A DNA stretch of 64,000 bases from Amaranthus tricolor (Eukaryota; Streptophyta; Magnoliopsida; Caryophyllales; Amaranthaceae): the NCBI RefSeq assembly GCF_026212465.1, contig NC_080059.1, forward strand, positions 16,382,651-16,446,650, in the 5' to 3' direction. Below the pieces are notes generated by a model, which was not told the origin of the DNA, made no database searches, and saw only the letters and a list, made by a program, of their open reading frames with translations. Of the stretch, positions 1-11,540 are shown in pieces. The first letter of the stretch is position 1. Every line of letters starts with the position of its first letter. Both the position numbers and the translations under genes were made by a program.

Positions 1-1674
1 AAATAAAAAATCAGAACGAAACAACCTGGATTAATTTTTCATTTCTGCAAATTGATCCTTTCTGCTTTCTTTTTCGATCCTAAATGACAATGATCCACCT
101 TAAAGGATCTTCTTCCTATTGCTTTTTAGACACCATTTTCTTCCTTTAAAGCTTACTAATAATAATATAAACTATTCAACTCCAGATCTTACAGTTTAGG
201 GATCAAAATTCAAGGACAAAATTTAACCCTATACGTTTTCTTTCGGGATCATTATGGGAAATACAAATTGAAGATCCTGCAAGAATTATTTAATCCCTTG
301 CATATGTTTCCTTCTTTCCAAAGTAACATGAGTAACATTGTAAAGAGGTTGCTTCTTTTTTTTGTTCACTTTTCATTCAAGTCCGCGTGTGCTCTTTTCC
401 TTTTACACTCTTTTTTCATTTTCTTTCTTTTTTCACTTTATTCCATCCAACCCATATGCTACCCTAATCCAAATGGCTTTGTCTTTATAATGTTTTAGAT
501 TGTTAAGCTCAAGGTTTTGTGGATGGAAACAAATGTGATAAAGAGTTTGGTTTTAATAGCATCTTTCTTAAATAAACTCTTGAATAAATTCAAGGTCAGG
601 GAGAGTTTCGTGTACTCTCATGTCCAAATCAAGGACATGTTTTTCCTAGTAGCTTGTGGTTGAAGCTGGTTAGGAAAATTTTGTAGTGGCAAAGAATTTG
701 AAAAAAGAAAAGGTGATGGGGAAATCTTTACCCAAAAGCCACATGGTAGATATTTACAGGGATAAACATATCATCTTCGTCAATCTTAGAAATCATATAC
801 TCATTGGGCCATCATGCCCTCTTCTCCAATCCTACACCAGTACCGTTTTTCACGGGGTATGTTGCAAAGATCCTCTAAAGCGTCCTGGCCTTAACCATTT
901 CCCTGAAAACCTTAAGAATTATGGTATTAGAAATTGGAATAAAGGATGTTCCCTCTAAACCTCTTAGTGTAGGGGCTATTTACTCATCAAGCCACATCTT
1001 ATCTGACCATCCATTTGGTTTCATGTCCTAGTGTAGGGATGCTCGTGAGGTAAGGGTTTTAAGTGAATGGAAAGAGAAAATCATAGGCCAAGTCCTTGAG
1101 CGTAATCTTTGCTTTGCCCCTCCCTTTAAAGTACAAGTGGAACTTTGTAAGAATATTTATTAAATAAGAAACGTCTTAATTATTAAATTCATACATTAAA
1201 GCATCATGCTACAAAGGCCCTAGCAAACATTCACCAAGCTAAAAGCCACTGCGCACTTAGAGAGGGCATGATATGAAAATCTCATTGTATAATCACTAAC
1301 TTGGGCATCGGAGTAGGTCCCTGAAAAACCATTTCGGACTCTCCTTATTTTTGCTTATTATGCAGGTCAGCTTGGCATTTTGAAGAATAATCTTATTGCA
1401 AGAATTGAATCAATAGCAAGAGCAAACCTCAAATCCCAGCATAATACTTTACTTAAAGATACATCCTTGAACTAAACCTGATTTAGTCATTAATTAATAG
1501 GATCCCGTTTAAATACAGAAACAATAACTTTTTATTCCTATTTCGTAGAGTTATATACCCAAATTTTGCAAGTTGTTTGATTACTTAAAAAAGTACTTCA
1601 TCCATTTCTTTGAGATATTATGGGGAAATTTAGGTTTAAGGCATGTTTAGTCCGGATCATTTGATAAAAAAATA
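1..1674. other. Unassigned AT-rich DNA
   Basis: I see no recognisable gene or repeat here. A 90-codon open frame at 686-958 (+) has no family features I know. It is not supported by a promoter or splice context. Confidence 0.4.
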
Positions 1675-2644
1675 GGAAAAATTATAAGAAACTACCTAAT
1701 GTATAGTTCTATTCGCAAAAAACTAACTTATGTGTTTTTTTTCAAAAAAAAAAATACCTATTTAAGGGTTTGACCAATTTGAGAGGTTAAGTTTTTTATG
1801 TGGCAGTGTAGTATCACATTGGTCCTCGTATTTTTAAATAAATAATAATTAAAATACATAAATTTACAAAAAAAATACAACATATTTGATGTCATTTTGA
1901 CCCATCATAATAATATTTTATCAAAAAACGGACGTTGCAATTACCCTTAGGGTTTACTCTTTCGAAATTCCAATCGATCGCCTATTTCTTGATAGGTAAA
2001 CCGAAAAAAATATTTAATGTCAGTTTTACCCATCATAACAATAATATTTCAAAAAAACGAACGTCGCAATTATCCTTATAGGGTAACTCTTTTAGAAATT
2101 CGGTCGAAACAAGTAGTTACTCACATATTTTCCGACATGTAAACCGAAAAAGATTTTTAACGTCATTTTTACCGATCACAATGATATTTTTTCAAAAAAC
2201 AGGCGTCGCTTATGGAATAGAATTTTTGAAAGAGTTACGTCATAAGGGTAATTGCGACGTCCGTTTTTTGAACAATCGTTCTGATGTGTAAAAATGATGT
2301 TAAATATTTTTTCGGTTTACGTGACGAAAAATAGGCGAATAAGTACTTGTTTTGACCAGATTTCCGAAAGAGTTAACCATAAGGGTAATCGTGACGTCCG
2401 TTTTTTAGGAAAACATCGTTATGGTGGGTAAAAAAATAGTAGGCAAAAGTTAAAAAAAAAAAAAAGAAAAATAAGTACATGAATTTTTTTTTTGTCTTTT
2501 TTTAATAACTAAAATTAATTAACTAGCCAAAAATTAACATATGTTATTATGTTTTTAGTTTATCTTTTTTTATTTTGGTCAAACCTTGAAAATTAACCGG
2601 TCAAAATTAGACTTATATATTAGATAGTTTCTTATAACTTTTCC
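1675..2644. mobile_element. Mutator-type inverted-repeat element (MITE)
   Basis: The two ends are inverted copies over about 30 bp, starting GGAAAAATTATAAG at the left and ending with its near-complement at 2631-2644. The element is flanked by AT-rich 9-mers, AAAAAAATA (1666-1674) and TAAAAAATA (2645-2653), which match at 8 of 9 positions, as expected for the 9-bp target duplication of Mutator-like elements. Inside are several copies of a unit containing GACGTCGCAATTACCCTTA-like sequence. Two lie in forward orientation (near 1930 and 2050) and two reversed (near 2240 and 2380), so the whole can fold into a long hairpin. No coding capacity is visible, so it is non-autonomous. The duplication is low-complexity and therefore weaker evidence than the terminal repeats. 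Confidence 0.75.
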
Positions 2645-2944
2645 TAAAAAATATCATTAATATTGTATTGTGTAAGTAATATACCATAAGGATCCAGAAA
2701 AATGACAAGTTAGTTTTGTCCACAAGGATAAATTAGTGTTTAATCTGTCTTATACTAATAATAGTTCAAAATTTTGTATTAATAGATTTGCACCTAATAC
2801 TACTCGTATGCATCTGGCCAAACATGTCCTTTAGAGATCAGGCCCATTATACTCTCTTTGTCCCTCTCATATGGCACCTAAATAAATATAAACAAATTTT
2901 GTATGAAATCGTCTTACCATGAGACGAACCTAAATAGTAAGCCT

Positions 2945-3072
2945 ATTTTTTTGATTGATCACTATAAGATTGTAAGTGATCACTTTAAGATTATAAATGA
3001 GCACTATAAGAACATAAAAAGTAATCACTTTAAAATTATAAGTGATCATTTCATGGGTGTAAGTGATCGCGT
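2945..3072. repeat. 21-22-bp minisatellite with GTGATCAC core
   Basis: About six tandem units of 21-22 bp share the pattern AAGTGATCACTTTAAGATTATA, several of them carrying the palindrome GTGATCAC or a one-base variant. The array is bracketed by GAGAC/GTCTC-rich sequence (2905-2930 and 3100-3135), suggesting it is the body of a small repetitive element. It is non-coding. Confidence 0.6.
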
Positions 3073-3518
3073 TAGGACAATTAATGTACATTGAGGCAGC
3101 CTCAGAGAGAGTCTCACCATGCGATTGTCTCATTTGAGGATATGTGAAGTAATATGGGTGAAATTTTATAGAAAGGAGAACTGAGTTGGAGAATAAGACA
3201 AAAAGAGCAAGTAAATGATGAAAAGAGAGTGCATTTGTTAATGAATCAAATTCTGTGAAATTTAAGGTCTATTCATATCCCACTTATTTTATGTCCAAAT
3301 TCATTTAATTGAACATTCACTTTCACCTTCAAAGTGTTTACTCTTTTAAAAATTTGTTAAGTTGAATTTCATTAATTATTGGAAACTAAGTATATTTTAT
3401 GTTTTTTATATTTATGGAATGAATGTTAAAAGAAGCGAATTTAACTAAAATTTGAAGTTAATGGTTGAGAACTTAAAATAAGTTTGTATCTCTCGTACTA
3501 TCTCACATAAGTATCTAA
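3073..3518. other. AT-rich spacer
   Basis: I see no gene or structured repeat between the minisatellite edge and the copia remnant. The 3' LTR expected for the minus-strand copia element is not recognisable here, so that end appears lost. Confidence 0.4.
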
Positions 3519-3835
3519 TCAGCTAAAACTAAGAAATGCAATATATATCTCTCTTGCGCAGAATGCTAAATATTCATATTGAATGAAAGGTGAAAGATAT
3601 TTAAAAACATAACTTGAACATCCATATAATGCTTTGTTTAATATGTAAACATTGTAATGGAGTTTATCATCTTCAAAACATGGAGTTTGACTAGCATAGA
3701 CTTCTTCATTTAAATGCCCATTTAGAAAAGCTGCAAAGTCTTCACTTAAAACAACATTATTACGTTCATCAAGCTTAACATGAATACTTTCTTCAACTTT
3801 AGTAGCATGTTTGTGAAACACACGACAAGCTTTCC
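3519..3835 (-). pseudogene. Copia connection/reverse transcriptase remnant
   Basis: The minus-strand frame has the segment that precedes reverse transcriptase in copia elements (KVEESIHVKLDE). It then jumps to the RT stretch FLNGHLNEEVYASQTP followed by KALYG. The N-terminal part of RT between these motifs is missing and the YVDD active site is absent. The downstream part is unrecognisable. This is a deleted, non-functional fragment. Confidence 0.75.
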
Positions 3836-4018
3836 TATTCAGGGAATATTCTAAACATATTGCTTCATCACTAAGAGATCAAATCTTTCAAGATTGACTT
3901 TTTCATTGTTATGGACAAAACATAAATATCCAAAAGTCATATGGAGTATTTTTTTTTTTTTTCCTAATTAGAAATCTATTTCGAACATAAATTGTGTTTA
4001 TACCTTCTGCCCAAAATT

Positions 4019-4222
4019 TTATTGGTAAATCATTGTCAGAACCATGGTACTGGTCATATCTTCAAATGTACAATTCCTGCATTCCACAATACTATTCGAT
4101 TGAGAAATCCTGGAAATAGAGAAATTATAAGATATATGTATATCGTATCTTGCACAAAAATAGTTAAAATTAATTTTCTCAAATTCCTTTCCATGATCAT
4201 ATCTTACTAATACTATAGGCAT
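4019..4222 (-). pseudogene. Copia integrase core remnant
   Basis: The fragment contains the copia integrase pattern RYDHGKEFE (second catalytic Asp region), then SQSNSIVE where a typical element has PQQNG-V-E (catalytic Glu region), and FEDMTST. Substitutions in the conserved Gln-Asn-Gly motif and missing flanks show decay. A 433-bp MITE lies just upstream on the coding strand (4298-4730). Confidence 0.8.
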
Positions 4223-4297
4223 GTTTATCGATGATGGTAGTTACTTGCATAGTATTGAGAATTCTTATAACACATGATTTCTCACGCAAAAATAAAA

Positions 4298-4730
4298 GGG
4301 ATTTTTTTTATTGTAGCAACATAATTTTATGAAATATCAGGGTAGAAAATCATAAATAAAAAAAAATCACTGAATAGCATTGTAATGTTATACTTAAAGT
4401 TACTATAATATTCATGGGCTAAAAATGTTTAGTTGGTCGTTCCGTTGTGATTTTGTAAAATATCTTATTTGCCCTTATTTTCTTTCCTTATAAGTATGTT
4501 AAGATTTTATAATTAAGATTTGCTGACACTGGCGTTTGATAAATGTATGAGCTACTATATAGAATATACCTAATATATTTCACAATCTAATGGCCAATTA
4601 AATATTTTTAGCCTATTTATGTTACCGTAGCTTTAAGTACAACATTACAATGCTATTCTGTCGAATTTTATTAAAGATTTGCTAGTATTGGTGTTTCATA
4701 AAAGTATGTTGCTACCATATAGAAAATCTC
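4298..4730. mobile_element. Inverted-repeat MITE inside copia integrase
   Basis: Left end GGGATTTT(T)…TGTAGCAACATAATTTTATGAAA is mirrored by the right end, whose complement reads GAGATTTTCTATATGGTAGCAACATA. A second inner palindromic pair contains GAATAGCATTGTAATGTT (4373-4391) and its complement (about 4645-4665). Flanking 9-mers AAAATAAAA (4289-4297) and AAAATATAA (4731-4739) match at 8 of 9 positions, as for Mutator-type insertions. Near 4515-4565 part of the right arm is repeated in direct orientation. It has no coding capacity. Confidence 0.75.
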
Positions 4731-4946
4731 AAAATATAAATCATGTATAACAGAAATAATCATCCATAATAACCATAATGTATCTTTTACCTTTGGGAAA
4801 TCTAATCAATATGCAATAGATCAATGGGTTTAGAGATACTTACAAAATGTTTTCACTTAAATAAACTTCGAGTTTAATTAAGAGTTTGGATTCATTTAAA
4901 GTAGTGCCGAGACGCTTTAAACTAGACTTAGGGACATGATTAGTGT

Positions 4947-5211
4947 TTATTTATAAATATTGTCGTGTCTAGGAACCTTGAATACAACATTACTAAGAAC
5001 ATTATTCTTAACAACATATTCACAAGTATTAAAATAATACTTTATTACCTTCGTCACATAAAATGATATGATCACTAAGTTGTACTTCAAACCACTTACT
5101 AAGTATACGCCAATCGTCATTAATAGAGATGAGGGAGTCATTTTTAATCTTCCCAACATCTATAATGTCACATTTACCTTTATCTTTAAGGGTAGTTGTT
5201 CCACTAGTGTA
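4947..5211 (-). pseudogene. Copia GAG-pre-integrase remnant
   Basis: The frame shows VYLVSGLKYNLVIISF followed by KVIKYYFNTCEYVVK, the conserved region between protease and integrase of copia polyproteins. The reading frame continues up to 5211, where the LTR-like insertion begins. It resumes in frame at 12697 with the protease part. Confidence 0.8.
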
Positions 5212-7296
5212 ATAGCCCGAAACTAACTAGGTGCTGAAACATGAATCTATATAACTAATGCGCAAGCTAAATACTTATATCAGGCTATTACGTCGATTAT
5301 ATAATCACTTATTTAACTGATTATATTATCCACTACGCATCTATTAGAAATTTTAAATTCATAAGAGTTTACAACATTTAAAATATATAAAATATTTACA
5401 TAAAAACACATTTGAAATGATTTGATTTAAAATATAATAAATTTCTGCAAAAAATTTGGCAAAGTTTTGATTGTAAATTGAATAATTCAAAATATTTCTT
5501 TTCGACTTAAAATCGGTCCCCCACTAGGACAGGTTTACAGAACAAAACCACATAATCAGCTTATACTTAGTACACATTTATATAGCTTAATTTAATGATT
5601 ATATTTGTGTTATTATTTACTTGATTAGATTTCATATGTTTAATCATAAATCCTAAGAGAATAAATAGTGTCTTATTGATATTTTAATTCCTCTCACACT
5701 GTATAGTCGGCTGTAGAGTTCTGAGGTCGTCACCCTTGAAATTTTAAGATTGCAAGTGTGCCAAGCCAGTTGCATACCCGCATGCCGCCTTGGGTTATCA
5801 TGAACGCGCACTCTCACCTGGGGTCATAAAGAATGCCACCACCCTAGACTGATACTTTTCGTCTGGGTGTTGCCTGTAATTTGCCCCAAATAGGTGGACC
5901 GACACATTCTATTCCACCGGAAAATTGGATAGGCGAAAAAATAAAGTTAGCATTCCCGTATGACATCGACCTTGTACTTTTCTTATTGTCTTTTGCGAAA
6001 TCCTTTGCTTTCTCGTAGTTCTCTACATTTATTTGTATCTTTTAATCATGACTCAAAAAAAAAAAAACATTCGCTTTCTTGAGTTCTTTATTCATAACCA
6101 AATTTTAATTTTATTGCTTAATACTTGATTATAAATTGTTTAGAATCAAGGCTTTAGTAATCAAATGATTTCCTCACACATTCTACTTACCCAATACCCT
6201 TTATCTTAAGTATCGTTATTTCTTAGTTCTTGATTAATTTCTTCTTTTAATCTTTCTTATATTTCACATACAATCAATAATAGGAAACTTGTGAACAATG
6301 TATGCATAACCTTTATTTAATTTATTCACTTAATGTATAATTGATAACCTGTACCTTCTTGTTTTATTACACAATTCTCAACTAAACTCATAATCCAAAG
6401 AAAGATATATATGAACCAATGAACTTTCTATTTTTCCATAAACTCATATGACCATTTTCATAACCAAGCTCATTAGATCAATCTGTTAGTCAAATTTGAT
6501 ATTCAGTTTATCCCCAATATCTCAAAATTACAATCACATTATATACTTAGGTTTTGATTCATATTCATTCCAAATTCATACTCCTATTCTAATTACTTTA
6601 TAAATCCAATTTAAAATTTAATTCATCAACTACTTTATAATTCCATTTACAAAGTCTCATATTCACCATAAAAGCCTCAAATATCATTTCATATTCAAAC
6701 CCGTGCTGGTGTCTATCATCCTTAATCAACTTATCAAGATCCATTTTATTTGTCCACTTATACTTATACATTGAAAAACACATCCACGAATCAATTAAAA
6801 ACGCTTTTTGTATGTAATACATTCTTATTTAGGTCAATGACTTAACTCATGATGAAATAATTCGATGTTTCGATACACAACGTGCTAACTCATATAAAAC
6901 TCATCTTTACAAATAATTGTTATTAAATATATAGCCCTATGACATTTATCATCAATTTCATACTATACACAACCATCAACTATTTCTCTTAATTTCATAA
7001 TTTTCCTTGTTAGTCTCATACATCCTAAATCACAACTGTCCATTATCAATGTAATACACAATAAACCCAACAATAGTATAGTATAATTCTCTTAAAAATT
7101 AACTCTTCTCTCGAAATAAATCAGGAAATACATAAACATTACTTTTGAAATTCAAAGACTTGAAATTGATTTTAGAGAGGGTTGTTCATGAAATTGAATG
7201 AAGGAAGATCGATCTATCTTCAATTTATATAGTCCTTTGCAAGAGATATCAAGAAAATCCGCAAAACAAAGAAAAGATTATTGATTTGATAAACTC

Positions 7297-7892
7297 TGTT
7301 ATGAATGGTAGTATACTAATGTGATTATAAATGATACTATACTAATGTGTGACTTGAGTGCACATTAAAGGGTTGAATTCATGTGTGTGACTCTTGAGTT
7401 GTGGAATCCAAAAGGGTGTAATAAGGTGAAGAGTATTCATGGGAATTATTGGTGTTAATGAAGATTAAGGTGAAGAGTCTCATGTGTGTGACTCTTGAGA
7501 TAATGCTTTTTCAAGTTCTTAGAGTTATTTCATAGTATTCATTACCCTAAATTAACTATGTATTTATGTGAGCCATTCATCTTCAAGTACCTAGCACTAT
7601 AAATAGGGCTCTCATACCCACACTTCAAGTATGCAAAACACATCAAACACAACCCTTAAGCCAAACACATAGCCTATTGTTGTTATCTCTATCTCAATTG
7701 TAATTCTTCATATTGAAGTGTTGTTTGTATTCATTTGATATAATATAAACATAAACTACACACCACGGAGGACGTAGCCATCATTGGGTGAACCTCCTTA
7801 AATCTTTGTGTCCTTGTTTGTTACTTTGTCAAACTTAATTTTGCTCATTGTTGTTTGTTCTTAACATCGTAAGTATTTGGCGATCGTTTTCA
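7297..7892 (+). repeat. 5' LTR of young copia element
   Basis: Starts TGTTATGAAT and ends GTTTTCA. It contains a TATA box and is essentially identical to the 3' LTR. It contains short internal repeats such as GTGTGTGACTCTTGAG, seen twice (about 7382 and 7483). Confidence 0.95.
7598..7605 (+). promoter_or_regulatory. TATA box of 5' LTR
   Basis: TATAAATA in the context CACTATAAATAGGGCTCTC, a canonical plant TATA box. It lies about 295 bp from the LTR end, so transcription would start shortly after it. The 3' LTR has the same box at 11842-11849. Confidence 0.8.
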
Positions 7893-7894
7893 AT

Positions 7895-7906
7895 TGGTAT
7901 CAGAGC
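7895..7906 (+). promoter_or_regulatory. Primer-binding site (initiator tRNA-Met)
   Basis: TGGTATCAGAGC begins two bases after the 5' LTR. It is the standard complement of the 3' end of plant initiator tRNA-Met used by copia elements to prime minus-strand DNA synthesis. Confidence 0.93.
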
Positions 7907-7950
7907 CAAGGTTATTTTGCGGTGTTTTAAGAAATTATTACTTGAAAATC

Positions 7951-9312
7951 ATGACTACAATGAAGCTCGATATTGACAAGTTTGATAGGAATGTAAACTT
8001 TGGCTTATGGCAAGTCAAAATGAGAGCCATTTTGATTCAAAATGGTGTGCACAAGGCGATTGATGGTGTAGAGAAGATGCCGGAAGGAATGTCCGCATCG
8101 AGATGGGAAGAGATAGACACAAAGGCGTTATCGGCAATCCAATTATGCTTATCCAATGAAGTTCTAAGAGAGGTTGTTAAAGAAACAACAACCAAGAGTA
8201 TATGGGAGAAATTGGAATCACTCTACATGGCCAAGAGTGTTACCAATAGGCTACTTTTGAAGAGTAGACTCTACGACTTACGCTTGGAGGAAGGTAAACC
8301 TTTAAAACCTCACTTGGATGAGTTTTGTTCCATTGTTATGGATTTACAAAACATTGATGTTAAGCTTGATGATGAAGACTTGGCAATTTATCTTTTATGT
8401 TCTTTACCCCCTTCTTATAAAAATTTTAGAGAAACTCTACTTTATGGTAGAGATAATTTGAGTAGTGATGATGTGAAGAATGCCTTGACTCAAAGGGATC
8501 TCATTGATACACAATTGTCACAAAAGTCACCAAGCAATGCTAGTGACGGTTTGTTTGTAAGAGGGAGGTCACAAGAGAAAGGTTCCACTAGTGGGAGTGG
8601 AAACAAGGGTAAAGGAAGGTCCAAGTCCGTAAGGCCAAACAAAAATAAGACTTGTAACTATTGCAAGCTTAAGGGCCACATCAAGAAGGATTGTTGGAAG
8701 CTTAAGAGAAAGCTAGAAGAAGAGGCAAGGGAAGGAACTAGCAATGCCAATGCTAGTTATGTGAATGATAGTGATGATGGCGATGTTCTTGTTGCCACTC
8801 ATGAGTACAAAGGTAATAATGAATGGATTCTTGATTCGGGGTGCACATTCCACATGACTCCCAACAAAACTTTCTTCCATACATTTGAAAGTGTTGATGG
8901 GGGAAATGTTACCATGGGAAACAACACCACATGTAAGGTTGTTGGGATTGGGAGCATTAAAATTAAAATGTTTGATGGGATTGTGAGGACCTTAACCGAT
9001 GTAAGGTATGTCCCGGGCTTGAAAAAGAATCTTTTATCTTTGGGTACTCTTGATAAGATCGGGTGTAGAATCACTTGTGAAGGTGGAGTTATGAAGGTAG
9101 CCAAGGGTTCACTAGTGGTGATGAAGGGGAGGTTGAATGGGAGTTTGTATGCTCTTCAAGGTTCAACCATTCTTGGCTCGGCGAATGTATCCACAAGCAC
9201 AATGTCCGATCGTGACACCAAACTTTGGCACTTAAGGCTTGGTCACATGAGCGAAAGAGACATAGAACTTGTGCAGGTCGTCCTCAACAAAATGGTGTTG
9301 CGGAGAGGATGA
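7951..9312 (+). pseudogene. Copia Gag-protease, truncated before integrase
   Basis: Encodes the capsid precursor and aspartic protease of the young copia element. I choose the ATG at 7951 (MTTMKLDIDKF) because it matches the usual copia Gag start; the frame is open further upstream but overlaps the primer site. The CCHC zinc knuckle (C-x2-C-x4-H-x4-C, CNYCKLKGHIKKDC) begins at about residue 235. The protease motif WILDSGCTFHM has its Asp at about residue 295. The GAG-pre-integrase motif LWHLRLGHMSERD lies near residue 425. The frame then runs across a deletion junction (about 9250-9275) and ends after a short out-of-frame tail. Gag and protease look intact; everything after them in this frame is lost. 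Confidence 0.9.
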
Positions 9313-10394
9313 ATAAAACGTTATTGGAAAGGGCAAGATGCATGCTAAATCAAGCAAATTTGGGGAAACAATTTTGGGCCGAAGCGGTGGCTACGGCATG
9401 TTATTTGATCAACCGTTCACCTCATACCGCCTTGAAGTTCAAGTCGCCACAAGAGGTATGGTACAACACTCCGGTAAACTATTCTAGTCTTAGAATCTTT
9501 GGTTGTCCAGCTTATATTCATGTAAATGATGGTAAGTTAGAACCTAGGGCTAGAAAAGGTATCTTTGTGGGGTATGGAGTGGGTGTAAAGGGGTATAGGG
9601 TATGGTGTAATGATTCAAAGAAAATTATTGTTTCTAGAGATGTTGTTTTTGATGAAGATAGCATGCTTATATCTAATGTTGAAAAACCTTTTAATAATGA
9701 TGATAATGAAGCACAAGTAGAGGTTGAATCCTTCAATATTGATAATGAGAAAAATGATGATGTTCAACAAAGGTCTCCTCCTTTGTCCACAACTAGGCAA
9801 AGAAGGAAGATCGTGGCTCCAAGGAGGTACATTGAAGAGTGTGATTATGTTGTTTATGCTCTCAACATTGCTAGCGAAGTTGAAGGGTTAAATGAACCAA
9901 GTACGTACAAGGAGGCTATGGCCTCAAATGACTCAAGCAAGTGGTTGATTGCTATGAAACAAGAGATGGAATCTCTTGCGAAGAATGGAACTTGGGATAT
10001 CGTTGTTGCACCAAAGAAAAAGAAGATTGTGGGGTGCAAGTGGATATTCAAGAGGAAGGAGGGTCCTTCTAGTGATATTCCTCCCATCTACAAAGCAAGG
10101 GTTGTTGCAAAGGGATACTCTCAAATTGAGGGTATTGATTTTCACGAAGTTTTCTCTCCGGTCGTGAAACACTCTTCTATTAGGGCATTGCTTGCTTTGG
10201 TGGCGATGGAGGATTTGGAGTTACATCAATTGGATGTAAAGACGGCTTTTCTTCACGGTGAGCTTGAAGAAGAAATCTTTATGAAGCAACCGGAAGGTTT
10301 TGAGGTAGCCGGTAAGGAGAATCATGTGTGTAGATTGAAGAGGTCATTGTATGGGTTGAAGCAATCTCCAAGATTCCTTTATGATTTCACATGA
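9276..10394 (+). pseudogene. Copia integrase C-terminus and RT N-terminal half
   Basis: After the deletion, the pol frame resumes at GRPQQNGVAERMNK, which keeps the catalytic Glu region of integrase. The zinc-binding HHCC part and both catalytic Asp residues are missing. The frame continues through the integrase C-terminal region, an acidic linker and the first half of reverse transcriptase (KARVVAKGYSQ, DVKTAFLHGELEE, SLYGLKQSPR). It ends at a premature stop at 10392-10394, because about 20 bases of a typical element appear missing just after the SPR codons. The open frame extends a little upstream (9225) only by read-through of the junction. Confidence 0.9.
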
Positions 10395-11157
10395 TTTTGT
10401 TAGAAGTTCTTATGATAGCTGTGTTTATCTTAAGAAATTTGAAGATGGTTCTTTACTATATTTGCTCTTATATGTTGATGATATGCTAGTAGCATGTAGC
10501 TCTTTGCTTAAGGTGGAGGACTTGAAAGAGTTGCTTTCAAGTGAATTTGATATGAAAGATCTTGGTGAAGCCAAGAAGATTCTTGGGATGGAGATTTTGA
10601 GAGATCGGGCTAAGGGTGTCTTATACCTTAGTCAAAGGAAGTACATTGAGAAAGTTGTTCAACGTTTCTCCATGGATGATGCTAAAGGTGTGTCTACTCC
10701 TCTTGCTTCTCATTTCAAATTGTCCAAGAATTTGTGTCCACAAACAAAAGAGGAAGAAGAGCAAATGGTAAGAATTCCATACACTAGTGCCGTTGGCTGC
10801 GTTATGTATGCTATGGTATGCTCTAGGCCCGACATTGCTCATGCGGTGAGTTTGGTGAGTAGATATATGTCTAATCCGGGTAAGGGACATTGGGAGGCAC
10901 TAAAATGGCTATTGAGGTATTTGAAAGATACTTCAAATGTTTGTCTCATGTATGGGAAAAATTCAAGTGAGCTAACCGGGTTTTGTGACTCGGATTATGG
11001 TGGTGATCTAGATAATAGAAAGTCCACAAGTGGGTTTGTGTTTACTTTGGGTGGTTCGGCGATTAGTTGGCAATCATCTTTGCAAGATGTGGTTGCTCTT
11101 TCTACAACCGAAGCGGAGTACATAGCCGTGGCCGAGTCATTCAAGGAAGCAAAATGA
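10381..11157 (+). pseudogene. Copia RT C-terminal half, ends at nonsense codon
   Basis: This frame picks up reverse transcriptase after the frameshift. It includes the catalytic YVDDML motif (codons near 10471), KDLGEAKKILGM, and the downstream TSAVGCVMYAM and RPDIAHAVSLVSRYM segments, then the start of RNase H (STSGFVFTLGG, STTEAEY). It stops at TGA (11155-11157), where the family normally has TGG (Trp). The same frame continues as RNase H afterwards, so this is a simple point nonsense mutation. Confidence 0.9.
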
Positions 11158-11445
11158 CTTAAAGGTCTTGTTGGTGAAATGTGCAACAAAGTGTGTGAGG
11201 TAAGTGTGCATTGTGATAGTCAAAGTGCAATTCATTTGGCTAGGAATCAAAACACATTTCATAGAAGGTCCAAGCACATTGATATTAAGTATAACTTTAT
11301 CCGGGATGAAGTTGAGCACAAAAGGGTGTTATTGAAGAAAATTGACACTACGGAAAATCCGGCCGACATGATGACAAAGTCATTACCTACTACCAAGTTT
11401 GAGTTATGTGTTGACTTGGTAGGTTTAGCTCCTTGCTTGAGATAA
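11158..11445 (+). pseudogene. Copia RNase H C-terminal part
   Basis: In frame with the preceding RT segment and separated from it only by the TGA. It carries the RNase H pattern HCDSQSAIHLARN, the RSKHIDIKYNF motif and the terminal NPADMMTKSL segment. It ends at the natural polyprotein stop at 11443-11445. Confidence 0.88.
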
Positions 11446-11528
11446 TGCCCTCTTGGGCATTTTGAGGTGTGTATGTTTTTTGAATATGAAGTGGATTGAT
11501 GAATGTTGTGACTTGGGTGAACTCAAGT

Positions 11529-11540
11529 CAAGGTGGAGAT
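11529..11540 (+). promoter_or_regulatory. Polypurine tract
   Basis: CAAGGTGGAGAT lies directly before the 3' LTR. It is the usual purine-rich plus-strand primer of copia elements. Confidence 0.8.

Noticed and set aside
268..498. 76-codon Phe/Leu-rich open frame
   Set aside because: It is a translated pyrimidine-rich stretch without conserved features, promoter or splice support.
686..958. 90-codon open frame
   Set aside because: No family motif was recognised and nearby frames are not continuous with it, so I left the region unassigned.
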